DNA from: Microvirga puerhi
Lineage (GTDB): Bacteria > Pseudomonadota > Alphaproteobacteria > Rhizobiales > Beijerinckiaceae
Assembly (NCBI RefSeq): GCF_020089865.1
Contig: NZ_JAIRBM010000001.1
Span: 62,001-126,000 of the forward strand
Length of the DNA stretch: 64,000 bases
Reading direction: 5' to 3'
In this document: positions 1 to 7,790 of the stretch, piece after piece
Layout: each line of letters starts with the position of its first letter
Numbering within the stretch: position 1 is the first letter of the stretch
Position numbers and translations under genes: made by a program
The notes under the pieces: generated by a model
Told to the model about the DNA's origin: nothing
The model's input: the letters and a program-made list of their open reading frames with translations, nothing else
Databases searched by the model: none

Positions 1-34
1 GCGCAGCGCGCTCCGGCAAGACAGGGCGACAGCC

Positions 35-289
35 CTAGGCCTTGTCGCCGCCTTTCAGGCGCTTGTTGCAGTCGCTCCAGAACTTTGGCCACTTCATATC
101 TTTGGTGACCTTGCCGTCGGTCTTCATCTGCTTCCACTCGGCGCTGCACTTGCTCATGCGTTCGCGGGTGGCGAGCTGGCCGGCGGTCGGCTCCTTCTTC
201 GGCATCGACTGAGCCATGGCCGGAAGCGGCGCGGCGAGGGTGAGGGCCGTTGCGGCGGCGAAGGCGGTGCGCAGGATACGGTTCGTCAT
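35..289 (-). CDS. small exported PsiF-like protein
   Basis: This 84-residue protein begins with a clear Sec signal peptide (MTNRILRTAF, then a hydrophobic Ala/Leu run ending near PAMAQS). The mature part is short and basic, with two cysteines spaced as in PsiF-type repeats (RMSKCSAEW and FWSDCNKRLKG). PsiF proteins are small exported proteins of unknown function named for phosphate-starvation induction in E. coli; the link here rests only on Cys spacing and size. I chose ATG 289 because AGGGG lies eight bases upstream and the signal peptide begins there; a longer frame upstream lacks both. It stands alone, divergent from the transferase at 489. Confidence 0.6.
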   Translation of the reverse strand: MTNRILRTAFAAATALTLAAPLPAMAQSMPKKEPTAGQLATRERMSKCSAEWKQMKTDGKVTKDMKWPKFWSDCNKRLKGGDKA

Positions 290-488
290 GGGATCCCCCT
301 TGAGGCGCCATGCTTTTAGGAAAAAAGGCGCTGCAAGCATCTCATATGAAACTATGAAACATGCAAGCTCAGCGGGGCTCCCATGCGCCCTGTCCACGGG
401 ATTTCGTTGCGGATGCTAGCGACCGTCACAATCTTATGTCTTATCGTCCCGTAACGAATGTTTCGTTCACGACCAGGAGAGGCATGTC

Positions 489-1196
489 ATGGCGGGGACC
501 GCCCAAGAACCGATCGATCTCTATTACTGGCCGACCCCGAACGGTTGGAAGGTCACCATCATGCTCGAGGAAACGGGGCTTCCTTATACGGTCCATCCGA
601 TCAATATCGGCAAGGGCGACCAGTTCAAGCCCGAGTTCCTGTCGATCTCGCCCAACAACAAGATGCCGGCCATCGTCGATCCCAATGGGCCGGACGGCCG
701 CCCGATCTCGGTCTTCGAATCCGGTGCCATTCTGCAGTATCTCGGCCGCAAGACCGGGCAGTTCTATCCGCAGGACGAGCGCGGACGGGTCGAAGTCGAT
801 CAGTGGCTTTTCTGGCAAATGGGCGGCTTCGGCCCCATGCTCGGCCAGACGCACCATTTCCGAATCTATGCGCCGGAGAAGATCCCCTATGCCATCGACC
901 GCTACACCAACGAGGCGAACCGTCTCTACGGCGTGCTGAACAAACAGCTCGCGGACCGTGAGTTCGTCGCCGGCGCATATTCCATCGCCGACATGGCCAT
1001 CGCTCCCTGGGCGAAGCTGTGGGAGCGGCAGGGCCAGAATATCGAGGAGTTCCCGCACGTGAAGCGCTGGCTCGCCACGATCCTCGCCCGCCCGGCCGTC
1101 ACCCGCGCGATTGCGGTCAGCTCGGAGGAGAAGGCCAAGACCGACCTGAAGGATCCAGCCGTTCAAGCTATTCTGTTCGGACAAAGAGCGCGGTAG
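489..1196 (+). CDS. glutathione S-transferase, Nu-class (YfcG/YghU-like)
   Basis: This 235-residue cytosolic protein has an N-terminal thioredoxin-like domain (residues 9-95) followed by an all-helical C-terminal domain. The TPNGWKV segment near residue 16, the cis-proline MPAI and the ESGAILQYL glutathione-binding segment match Nu-class transferases such as YfcG and YghU. Those family members act mainly as disulfide-bond oxidoreductases or organic-peroxide reductases using glutathione. AGGAG precedes the ATG at 489. It is monocistronic and convergent with the DUF2147 gene, with only 16 bases between them. The substrate cannot be read from sequence. Confidence 0.85.
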   Translation: MAGTAQEPIDLYYWPTPNGWKVTIMLEETGLPYTVHPINIGKGDQFKPEFLSISPNNKMPAIVDPNGPDGRPISVFESGAILQYLGRKTGQFYPQDERGRVEVDQWLFWQMGGFGPMLGQTHHFRIYAPEKIPYAIDRYTNEANRLYGVLNKQLADREFVAGAYSIADMAIAPWAKLWERQGQNIEEFPHVKRWLATILARPAVTRAIAVSSEEKAKTDLKDPAVQAILFGQRAR

Positions 1197-1212
1197 GGCA
1201 GCGTATCCTCCC

Positions 1213-1617
1213 TCAATTCGTCTTCGTCCAGGTCTGCGACCGGCAGATCAGGCCGCCGAGGACGCAGCCTGAAAGCTGTAGGGCCGTTGGGCTCATCACC
1301 TTGAGCTTGCCGGTATAGGTCTTGCCGTCCTGAGGGTTGTAGAGCTGGCCGCTGAAGCCGTCGCCTTCCGGCTTGGCGTCCCAGATCATCCGAACGCCCA
1401 CGATGTTGCGGTTCCGCAGCGCGGGATCAGCGTTGTTCGTGTCCTTCACATAGGTGGAAGCCACGATCGTCCCGCAATAGGCGGCGCCGCATCTGGCGAT
1501 CCTGACGCGGGTATCGCCACTCTGAGTGAGCCAGGTCCCGCTTGGGTCCGTGGATTGTGCCTGCGATGTTCCGGCGAGGGCGAGCAGGGCGAAGGTGGCA
1601 AGGGCGATGCGCGTCAT
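1213..1617 (-). CDS. exported DUF2147 family protein
   Basis: This 134-residue protein has a signal peptide (MTRIALATFALLALAGTSQAQ) followed by a compact domain of about 110 residues. The features GTWLT near the start, the CGAAYCGTIV pair, and a later LYNPQDGKTYTGKLKV segment are those of DUF2147, an exported family of unknown function that is common in Proteobacteria. Cysteines in CGAAYC and later GCVLGGLIC could form disulfides in the periplasm. It is convergent with the upstream transferase and shows no operon partner. Confidence 0.75.
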   Translation of the reverse strand: MTRIALATFALLALAGTSQAQSTDPSGTWLTQSGDTRVRIARCGAAYCGTIVASTYVKDTNNADPALRNRNIVGVRMIWDAKPEGDGFSGQLYNPQDGKTYTGKLKVMSPTALQLSGCVLGGLICRSQTWTKTN

Positions 1618-1819
1618 GTTTCTCTCCCGGGAACGCGGCCTTCAGGCGGATTGTACGGTGACACTAGGGCATTGTGTGGAAAAATGGACTCAGGTCCGGG
1701 AAATCCGGATGATCCGAGCCGGAATCCTGTCTTCGCAGGCGCAAAAATGCCCTTGAGGCCTCGAAACCCCGCCGGTATAAGCGCGGCTCTTCCCTTAATT
1801 CTCTTCAAGAGTGAGTTTC

Positions 1820-2242
1820 ATGGCCACCGAGCGCACCTTCTCCATCCTCAAGCCCGACGCGACGGAGCGTAACCTGACCGGCGCCATCAATGCCGTCATC
1901 GAGAAATCCGGCCTGCGCATTGTGGCGCAGAAGCGCATCATCATGAGCCGCCGCGAGGCCGAGACCTTCTATGCCGTCCACAAGGAGCGTCCGTTCTTCG
2001 GTGAGCTCGTGGACTTCATGATCTCCGGTCCGGTCGTCGTGCAGGTGCTCGAGGGCGACAACGCCGTCGTGCGCTATCGCGAGATCATGGGCGCCACCAA
2101 CCCGGAGAGCGCCGCCGAGGGCACCATCCGCAAGCTCTACGCCAAGTCCATCGGCGAGAATTCCGTCCACGGCTCCGACAGCCAGGACAACGCGAAGGCC
2201 GAGATCGGCCAGTTCTTCTCGGGCAACGAGATCGTCGGCTAA
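1820..2242 (+). CDS. ndk: nucleoside diphosphate kinase
   Basis: This cytosolic enzyme transfers the gamma phosphate of ATP to nucleoside diphosphates through a phosphohistidine, balancing NTP and dNTP pools. The 140-residue length is typical. The N-terminal [11 protein letters not shown] signature is present, and the catalytic histidine is His117 within NSVHGSDS. An in-frame GTG lies nine bases upstream (1811), but the ATG at 1820 gives the standard MATERTFSI start. The gene is followed by the C/G-rich palindrome at 2251-2412 rather than by a co-transcribed gene. Confidence 0.96.
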   Translation: MATERTFSILKPDATERNLTGAINAVIEKSGLRIVAQKRIIMSRREAETFYAVHKERPFFGELVDFMISGPVVVQVLEGDNAVVRYREIMGATNPESAAEGTIRKLYAKSIGENSVHGSDSQDNAKAEIGQFFSGNEIVG

Positions 2243-2250
2243 CGGCGCTC

Positions 2251-2412
2251 TTCCCTCCCCCTTGCGGGGAGGGATTGAGGGTGGGGGTCGAAAAGTCAAA
2301 GTGCTATTCGAAACAATCGTAGTGCGTCGACTGATACCCGCGCTTCAACAGCCCAAGTATTCACCCAGCCAAACCACCCCCACCTCCAACTCCTCCCCGC
2401 AAGGGGAAGGAG
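2251..2412. repeat. C/G-rich inverted-repeat element between ndk and the Mo-enzyme gene
   Basis: Two arms are near-inverted copies. The left arm (2251-2290) contains CTCCCCCTTGCGGGGAGG followed by a G-rich run; the right arm (2372-2412) contains the reverse, CCTCCCCGCAAGGGGAAGG, preceded by CCACCCCCACCTCC. About 80 bases of ordinary sequence lie between them. Each arm can also fold on itself. Short palindromes of this kind are common as dispersed intergenic repeats in Rhizobiales; this one could also stop transcription after ndk. Confidence 0.6.
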
Positions 2413-2462
2413 AGTAGGTCGGTGCTTTCCATTCGGGTGAACTTGCCCGAAGATGCGGCGCC

Positions 2463-4622
2463 ATGAATCATAGTCCCCGCATCGAGCGCCGCCCCTCCGT
2501 CTGCCCGCACGATTGTCCCTCGTCCTGCTCCCTCGACGTCGAGGTCTTGGATGGCCGATCCATCGGCCGCGTCCATGGGGCGAAGAGCAACAACTATACC
2601 GCCGGCGTCATCTGCGCGAAGGTGGCGCGCTATGCGGAGCGGATCCATCATCCGGATCGCCTGCTTCATCCCTTGAAGCGCGTCGGTCCCAAGGGATCGG
2701 GCCAGTTCGAGCGGATCTCGTGGGACGAGGCGCTCGACGTCGTCGCCACGAAGTTTCTCGAAGCGGAGAATGATTTCGGCGCCGCATCCGTCTGGCCGTA
2801 CTATTACGCAGGCACGATGGGCTACGTGCAACGCGACGGCATCAACCGGCTGCGCCATGTGAAGAAATATTCCGGTCAGTATTCCACCATCTGCACCGGC
2901 ACGTCCTATCCCGGCTTCATCGCCGGCACCGGCAAGCTCGCCGGGCCCGATCCGCGCGAGATGGCGGTGTCGGACTGCGTCGTGATCTGGGGCACGAACG
3001 CGGTGCACACCCAGGTCAACGTGATGACCCACGCCCTGCGGGCCCGCAAGGAGCGCGGCGCGAAGATCGTCGTCATCGACATCTACATGAATGCGACCAT
3101 GAAGCAGGCCGACATGGCGCTGCTTCTCAAGCCCGGTACGGATGGAGCGCTCGCCTGCGCCGTGATGCACGTGCTGTTCCGGGATGGCTATGCGGATTGG
3201 GATTATCTGACCCGCTATACGGATCATCCGCACGAACTCGAAACGCATCTGCGCAGCCGCACGCCCGAATGGGCGGCGGCGATCACCGGATTGGCGGTCG
3301 AGGAGATCGAAGCTTTTGCGCACCTCGTCGGCGAGCGCAAGCGCAGTTATTTCCGCCTCGGCTTCGGCTTTTCCCGTCAGCGCAACGGCGCCATCAACAT
3401 GCATGCGGTGTCCTGCATCCCGGCGGTGACGGGCGCATGGCAATACGAGGGCGGCGGCGCGTTTCACAGCAACAGCGCGATCTATCACTGGAACAAGGCG
3501 CTGATCGAGGCGCACGAGACGGTCGACACGACCATCCGTCGGCTCGACCAATCGCAGATCGGCCGTGTCCTCACAGGCGATCCAGAAGCATTGCTCCATG
3601 GCCCGCCGGTCAAGGCCATGCTGATCCAGAACACCAATCCGGTCTCCGTGGCGCCGGAGCAGGACGTCGTGAAGCGCGGTTTTTCCCGTGAGGACCTGTT
3701 CGTCTGCGTGCACGAGCAGTTCATGACCGAGACGGCGCGGATGGCCGACATCGTGCTGCCGGCGACGATGTTCATGGAGCACGACGATTTCTATTCGGCC
3801 GGCGGTCATCAGCATTTTCAGCTCGGTCCGAAGCTCATCGCGCCGCCTGGCGAATGCCGCTCGAACCACGAGGTGATCGGCGCCATCGCGAAACGTGTCG
3901 GCGCCATGCATCGCGGTTTCGACATGGAGCCGCGCGAGATCATCGACTGGACCTTGAAGAGTTCCGGTTGGGACTCGCTTAGCGATCTCGAAGCGAAGGT
4001 GCATGTGGACGCGCAGCCGCCGTTCCGCGAAGCGCATTATCTCGACGGATTTGCCTATCCGGACGGCAAGTTCCGCTTCAAGCCCGACTGGACGCACCTG
4101 CCGTCCGGCAATAACGGTCCGATGGGGCCGTGGTCGGCCATTCCCGCATTTCCGGATCATTGGGCGGTCATCGAGGAGACGACGGATGAGCATCCCTTCC
4201 GCCTCGCGACCAGTCCCGCCCGGCAATTCCTCAACTCGACCTTCAACGAGACGCCGACCTCGCGGGCGAAGGAGGGGCGTCCCGAGGTAATGATTCACCC
4301 GCGCGACGCGGCACCGCTCGCTATCGCCGACGGCGACTGGGTGGCATTGAAAAATCATCGCGGCGAGGTCTACCTGCGGGCACGCCTGTTCGATGGAGTT
4401 CGGCGTGGCGTCCTGATCGCCGAGGGGCTCTGGCCGAACGAGGCGCATCCCCATGGGCGTGGCATCAACACGCTGACCGGAGCGGACCAACCCGCCCCTT
4501 ATGGTGGCGCGGCCTTCCACGACAATCGCGTTGCGCTTCTCAAGGCGGAGCCGGGTAGGGACTTCGTCCTGCCTCTCGCCGAGGCTTCGTCCAACGGCGT
4601 GGCCGAGGCCGTCATTGTCTAA
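2463..4622 (+). CDS. molybdopterin-dependent oxidoreductase, DMSO-reductase superfamily
   Basis: This 719-residue protein carries an N-terminal [4Fe-4S] motif, CPHDCPSSC near residue 14 with a fourth cysteine in GVICAK near residue 51. The large molybdopterin core follows (YYYAGTMGYVQRDG, ADIVLPATMFMEHDDFYS), and a C-terminal molydopterin-dinucleotide-binding domain (HPFRLATSPARQFLNSTF, HPRDAAPLAIADGDWV). No twin-arginine signal is visible, so it is probably cytoplasmic. The enzyme stands alone: no electron-transfer subunit, membrane anchor or chaperone gene is adjacent. The substrate is unknown; possibilities in the superfamily include formate, sulfoxides and oxyanions. I could not identify the Mo-coordinating residue with confidence. 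Confidence 0.85.
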   Translation: MNHSPRIERRPSVCPHDCPSSCSLDVEVLDGRSIGRVHGAKSNNYTAGVICAKVARYAERIHHPDRLLHPLKRVGPKGSGQFERISWDEALDVVATKFLEAENDFGAASVWPYYYAGTMGYVQRDGINRLRHVKKYSGQYSTICTGTSYPGFIAGTGKLAGPDPREMAVSDCVVIWGTNAVHTQVNVMTHALRARKERGAKIVVIDIYMNATMKQADMALLLKPGTDGALACAVMHVLFRDGYADWDYLTRYTDHPHELETHLRSRTPEWAAAITGLAVEEIEAFAHLVGERKRSYFRLGFGFSRQRNGAINMHAVSCIPAVTGAWQYEGGGAFHSNSAIYHWNKALIEAHETVDTTIRRLDQSQIGRVLTGDPEALLHGPPVKAMLIQNTNPVSVAPEQDVVKRGFSREDLFVCVHEQFMTETARMADIVLPATMFMEHDDFYSAGGHQHFQLGPKLIAPPGECRSNHEVIGAIAKRVGAMHRGFDMEPREIIDWTLKSSGWDSLSDLEAKVHVDAQPPFREAHYLDGFAYPDGKFRFKPDWTHLPSGNNGPMGPWSAIPAFPDHWAVIEETTDEHPFRLATSPARQFLNSTFNETPTSRAKEGRPEVMIHPRDAAPLAIADGDWVALKNHRGEVYLRARLFDGVRRGVLIAEGLWPNEAHPHGRGINTLTGADQPAPYGGAAFHDNRVALLKAEPGRDFVLPLAEASSNGVAEAVIV

Positions 4623-4708
4623 GTCTTAAGGCTGTGCACGGAGAGATCTTGACCCTGGCGGAATGAGCCTATCCTTAAGCTTGATCCCTTCTTTCTCCAG
4701 GAGCCCCC

Positions 4709-5071
4709 ATGAGATCCGCTCTTCGTCCGGTGCTGGCCGCCCTCGCCATCGCCGCCTCCACGCATGCCGCTTTCGCTTCCGCTTCCAACACTCCCACGCA
4801 GTACGAGGTGGATCCGGCCCTCAAGACGGCGAGCATGAGCGAATTGCAGTCCCGCGTGCGCCAAGCCTGCTCCGTCACGCAAGCGAAGTTGCAAAACGTG
4901 AGCGAAGCTTCCTTGTCACGCAAATGCGACTGCTATGCCGGTCGCACGATGCGAACGCTCAGCACCGACGAAGTGCAGGCCTATCGCGATACTGGCGTGT
5001 TCAACGACGGCGCCCGCGCAAAGGCCGTCACGGCGATCGACGCCTGCAAGCTGCAGCGGCCGCAGATCTAA
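4709..5071 (+). CDS. small exported protein of unknown function
   Basis: This 120-residue protein has a signal peptide (MRSALRPVLAALAIAAS, ending near FASAS). The mature domain contains four cysteines (QACSV, RKCDCY and DACKLQ), suggesting disulfide bonding in the periplasm. The last part, with YRDTGVFNDGARAKAVTAIDAC, looks helical. I do not recognise the family. CAGGAG precedes the ATG. It is monocistronic and convergent with purN, separated by a palindrome at 5137-5188 that could terminate both transcripts. Confidence 0.55.
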   Translation: MRSALRPVLAALAIAASTHAAFASASNTPTQYEVDPALKTASMSELQSRVRQACSVTQAKLQNVSEASLSRKCDCYAGRTMRTLSTDEVQAYRDTGVFNDGARAKAVTAIDACKLQRPQI

Positions 5072-5136
5072 GGGCTTCTGCAGCGTCGCGATGTGTCCAT
5101 GGCCTGTGTATGAGATGCATATGGATGCACCGCCAG

Positions 5137-5188
5137 CTCTCTCCGGCGAGAGGATGGCGCTCTTCCTCCTCTCGCCGCTGGGGAGAGG
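5137..5188. terminator. palindrome between convergent genes, probable bidirectional terminator
   Basis: The left arm CTCTCTCCGGCGAGAGGA (5137-5154) is mirrored by an arm at 5164-5188 containing TCCTCTCGCCGCTGGGGAGAG. It sits between the stops of the exported-protein gene and purN. There is no long T tract, so termination is inferred from position and stem strength. The sequence resembles the C/G-rich palindrome at 2251-2412 and may belong to the same repeat type. Confidence 0.45.
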
Positions 5189-5190
5189 CC

Positions 5191-5838
5191 TCAGTGCGGC
5201 GAGCGCAAAGCTCCGTCCGCGCTCCAGCCCTGAGCGAACACAACCCGCCCGCCGTCGAGCTTCGCCCGGCCCTCGCAGATCATCCGCAGGGCCTGCGGAT
5301 AGAGCAGGTGCTCCTGCGTGAGGACGCGCCCCGCGAGGCTCTCTTCCGTATCGCCGGGGACGACCGGAACGGCGGCCTGTGCCACGATTGGGCCGGCATC
5401 CAGTTCCGGCACGACGAAATGCACGGTGCAGCCATGGACCAGCACACCTTCCTCCAGAGCGCGCTGGTGGGTGTGCGTTCCGCGGAACAGCGGCAGCAGG
5501 GAAGGGTGGATGTTGATCATCCGGCCTTCCCAGCGTTCCACGAACCAGGGGGTCAGCACGCGCATGAAGCCGGCAAGGCAGATGAAATCGATGTCACGCT
5601 CGCGGAGCGCTGCGTCGAGGGCCTGTTCGAAACCCTCGCGCGTGGAATAGGCCTTGTGGTCGATGGCGAGCGCCTCGATACCGGCGGCCTTCGCCCGCTC
5701 GAGTCCGCCCGCATCCGGGCGATTGGACAGGACGAGGGCGACCTCGCCGGGAAATTCGGCGGCCTGCGCGGCCTCGATGAGCGAGACCATGTTGGAGCCG
5801 CGCCCGGAGATCAGAATGGCGATCCGGCGACGGGGCAT
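5191..5838 (-). CDS. purN: phosphoribosylglycinamide formyltransferase
   Basis: PurN transfers the formyl group of 10-formyl-THF to GAR to give FGAR, the third step of purine synthesis. The 215-residue protein has the N-terminal ILISGRGSNM phosphate-binding loop and the INIHPSLLPLFRG catalytic segment holding Asn and His. The catalytic Asp lies in PELDAGPI. Its ATG overlaps the purM stop by one base (TGATG), so translation is probably coupled. Length and motifs are normal. Confidence 0.95.
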   Translation of the reverse strand: MPRRRIAILISGRGSNMVSLIEAAQAAEFPGEVALVLSNRPDAGGLERAKAAGIEALAIDHKAYSTREGFEQALDAALRERDIDFICLAGFMRVLTPWFVERWEGRMINIHPSLLPLFRGTHTHQRALEEGVLVHGCTVHFVVPELDAGPIVAQAAVPVVPGDTEESLAGRVLTQEHLLYPQALRMICEGRAKLDGGRVVFAQGWSADGALRSPH

Positions 5839-6905
5839 CAGAGCGCCAGGCGTCCCGAGGTCTGGACCCGCTCGCCGCCGTCATGGACGATGGTCCCGCC
5901 GATCCGTACGGGCTTTTCGCCGGCCTCCGTGAGGCGGCGCACAACGTCGTCCGCCTTGTCGGGCGCCACGACGACGATCATGCCGATGCCGCAATTGAAG
6001 GTGCGCAGCATCTCGGTCTCGGCGACGCCTCCGGTCGCCGCGAGCCAGCCGAAGACCGGCGGGACCGGGATGGCGGCAAGGTCGAGCCTGACGCCGACGC
6101 CGCCCGGCAGGACCCGGGGAATGTTGTCGGGGAAGCCGCCGCCGGTGATGTGGCAGAGCGCGTTGATGCCCTCGCCGGCCTTCAGAGCGGCAAGAAGCGT
6201 CTTCACATAGATCCGGGTCGGTTCGAGAAGGGCCTGGGCGAGGCTGCGTCCCGGCGCGAAGGGAGCCTCGGCGTCCCAGGCGAGACCGGACATCTCGACG
6301 ATCCTGCGCACCAGGGAAAAGCCGTTGGAATGGACCCCGGAGGAGGGCAGGCCGATCAGCACGTCGCCGACCTTCACCTCTTTCGGCAGCAGGGTGCCGC
6401 GCTCGGCCGCGCCTACGGCGAAGCCCGCGAGATCATAATCGCCTCGAGCGTAGAGGCCCGGCATTTCGGCGGTTTCCCCGCCGATCAGGGCGCATCCGGC
6501 CTGAAGGCAGCCTTCGGCAATGCCCTTCACGATGGCGACGCCCACCTCCGGCTCCAGCTTTCCGGTGGCGAAATAGTCGAGGAAGAGCAGGGGTTCGGCG
6601 CCCTGGACGATGATGTCGTTGACGCACATGGCCACGAGGTCGATGCCGATCGTATCGTGGATGCCCGTATCGATGGCGATCTTCACCTTGGTGCCGACGC
6701 CGTCATTGGCGGCGACCAGGATCGGGTCCTTGAAACCGGCCCCCTTCAGGTCGAAGAGGCCGCCGAAGCCGCCGATCTCGGCGTCCGCTCCCGGCCGGCG
6801 GGTGGAGCGCACCAGGGGTTTGATCTGATCGACCATGGCATTGCCGGCATCGATATCGACGCCCGCTTGCGCATAGGTGAGGCCGTTCTGCTGTTTCTCG
6901 GTCAT
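5838..6905 (-). CDS. purM: phosphoribosylformylglycinamidine cyclo-ligase
   Basis: PurM closes the imidazole ring, converting FGAM to AIR with ATP, in the same pathway as purN directly downstream. The 355-residue protein shows AIR-synthase features: [12 protein letters not shown] at the N-terminus, [19 protein letters not shown] and [14 protein letters not shown] chose ATG 6905 (MTEKQQNG) over a frame extending to 6956. The standard N-terminus begins there and GGGGA lies six bases upstream. That GGGGA forms the 3' arm of a small hairpin at 6913-6928, which could influence initiation. Confidence 0.95.
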   Translation of the reverse strand: MTEKQQNGLTYAQAGVDIDAGNAMVDQIKPLVRSTRRPGADAEIGGFGGLFDLKGAGFKDPILVAANDGVGTKVKIAIDTGIHDTIGIDLVAMCVNDIIVQGAEPLLFLDYFATGKLEPEVGVAIVKGIAEGCLQAGCALIGGETAEMPGLYARGDYDLAGFAVGAAERGTLLPKEVKVGDVLIGLPSSGVHSNGFSLVRRIVEMSGLAWDAEAPFAPGRSLAQALLEPTRIYVKTLLAALKAGEGINALCHITGGGFPDNIPRVLPGGVGVRLDLAAIPVPPVFGWLAATGGVAETEMLRTFNCGIGMIVVVAPDKADDVVRRLTEAGEKPVRIGGTIVHDGGERVQTSGRLAL

Positions 6906-6912
6906 CGGCAGT

Positions 6913-6928
6913 CCCCGTTCATGCGGGG
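6913..6928 (-). promoter_or_regulatory. hairpin overlapping the purM ribosome-binding site
   Basis: On the minus strand CCCCG and CGGGG pair around a six-base loop. The 3' arm contains most of the GGGGA Shine-Dalgarno, which ends six bases before the purM ATG. Such a hairpin could partly hide the ribosome-binding site. Five G-C pairs make a modest structure and no ligand-binding domain is visible. Confidence 0.35.
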
Positions 6929-7006
6929 CAGTAAGGCGAGAGGGCCCCGGAGGCAAGGGGCATTTCTGATCGGGTGGACTGAGCCCGAGTGGGAAAGCTC
7001 ACCATT

Positions 7007-7155
7007 GTCATTCCGGGACGGCCCTGTGAGCCGGGCCCGGAACCTATAACCGCTAACGATACCAGATATGGAGCAACGTATAACGCTGCGTCTTATCCGT
7101 GAACCTCAGCGTTTATGGGTTCCGGGCCCAGCTCTACGAGCTGTCCCGGAATGAC
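7007..7155. repeat. palindromic intergenic element, copy A
   Basis: The element has terminal inverted repeats GTCATTCCGGGA (7007-7018) and TCCCGGAATGAC (7144-7155). Subterminal repeats also match: GGGCCCGGAACC on the left and GGTTCCGGGCCC on the right. Each end can fold as a hairpin, and inner ATAACCGCTAACG and CAGCGTTTATGG segments partly pair. The same architecture recurs at 45608-45753 and 51045-51189. No transposase is encoded, so it resembles a REP doublet or MITE. Confidence 0.8.
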
Positions 7156-7231
7156 GGGACGGGGATGATCACGGAGGCGATCAAGCTTTGCCGTTGCGAT
7201 TGTTCCCACGAGACCCCATCCTTCCGGGACG

Positions 7232-7765
7232 ATGACGATCCCGAACCTCATCACCATCGCGCGCCTCATCATCGTCCCGTTCCTGATCGTGATGATCATG
7301 CAGGGACGATGGGAGACGGCGTTCGTACTCTTCGTCCTGGCGGGGGTATCCGACGCGGCGGACGGGTTCATCGCGCGGCATTTCAATATGCGCAGCGAAT
7401 TCGGCGCTTATATCGATCCGATCGCTGACAAGGCGCTGCTGGTCTCGATCTATGTTACCCTGGCGATCGTCGGGACCATCCCGGGCTGGCTCGCCATCGC
7501 CATCGTGTCCCGTGATGCGATGATCGTGGGAGCGGTGCTTCTCTCCTGGGTCATGGCTCGGCCTGTGGAAATCAAGCCGATCTGGATCAGCAAGCTGAAT
7601 ACCGGCGCCCAGATCGCGTTTGCGGCCATTGCGCTCGGCGCCAACGCTTTCGGGATCGGCATCGACGAGACACTGCGGCTTGCCATGATGGGAGGCGTCG
7701 CCGCCTTGACCGTTGCCTCCGCGGGTGCCTATCTCGGAGGATGGCTCCGGCATATGAGCGGCTAG
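7232..7765 (+). CDS. CDP-alcohol phosphatidyltransferase family protein
   Basis: This integral membrane enzyme family exchanges CMP of a CDP-diacylglycerol or CDP-alcohol for another alcohol in phospholipid synthesis. The full family signature is present near residues 40-69: SDAADGFIAR, then GAYIDPIADK, giving the metal-binding Asp residues. Hydrophobic segments predict five or six membrane helices across 177 residues. Candidates are PgsA-type phosphatidylglycerophosphate synthase or a cardiolipin-synthase-like member; the 177-residue length fits either. It leads a run with the AI-2E permease gene (25 bases downstream), hdaA and ppk. Confidence 0.85.
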   Translation: MTIPNLITIARLIIVPFLIVMIMQGRWETAFVLFVLAGVSDAADGFIARHFNMRSEFGAYIDPIADKALLVSIYVTLAIVGTIPGWLAIAIVSRDAMIVGAVLLSWVMARPVEIKPIWISKLNTGAQIAFAAIALGANAFGIGIDETLRLAMMGGVAALTVASAGAYLGGWLRHMSG

Positions 7766-7790
7766 GGCGTAAGAGGGACGAAAACCTGCG

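Larger units (their letters stand above)
6906..7231. other. gene-free divergent region between purM and the phosphatidyltransferase
   Basis: This stretch must hold the divergent promoters of purM and the gene at 7232. It contains the purM leader hairpin (6913-6928) and a full copy of the palindromic element (7007-7155). I saw no gene, and no recognisable riboswitch core. Confidence 0.6.

Noticed and set aside
2361..4520. A 719-codon minus-strand frame opposite the Mo enzyme
   Set aside because: Mirror-frame shadow of a recognised enzyme; Arg/Asp/Gly-rich composition without domains.
6929..7005. Purine riboswitch upstream of purM
   Set aside because: No purine-riboswitch core or junction could be recognised; only the short stem at the ribosome-binding site stands out.
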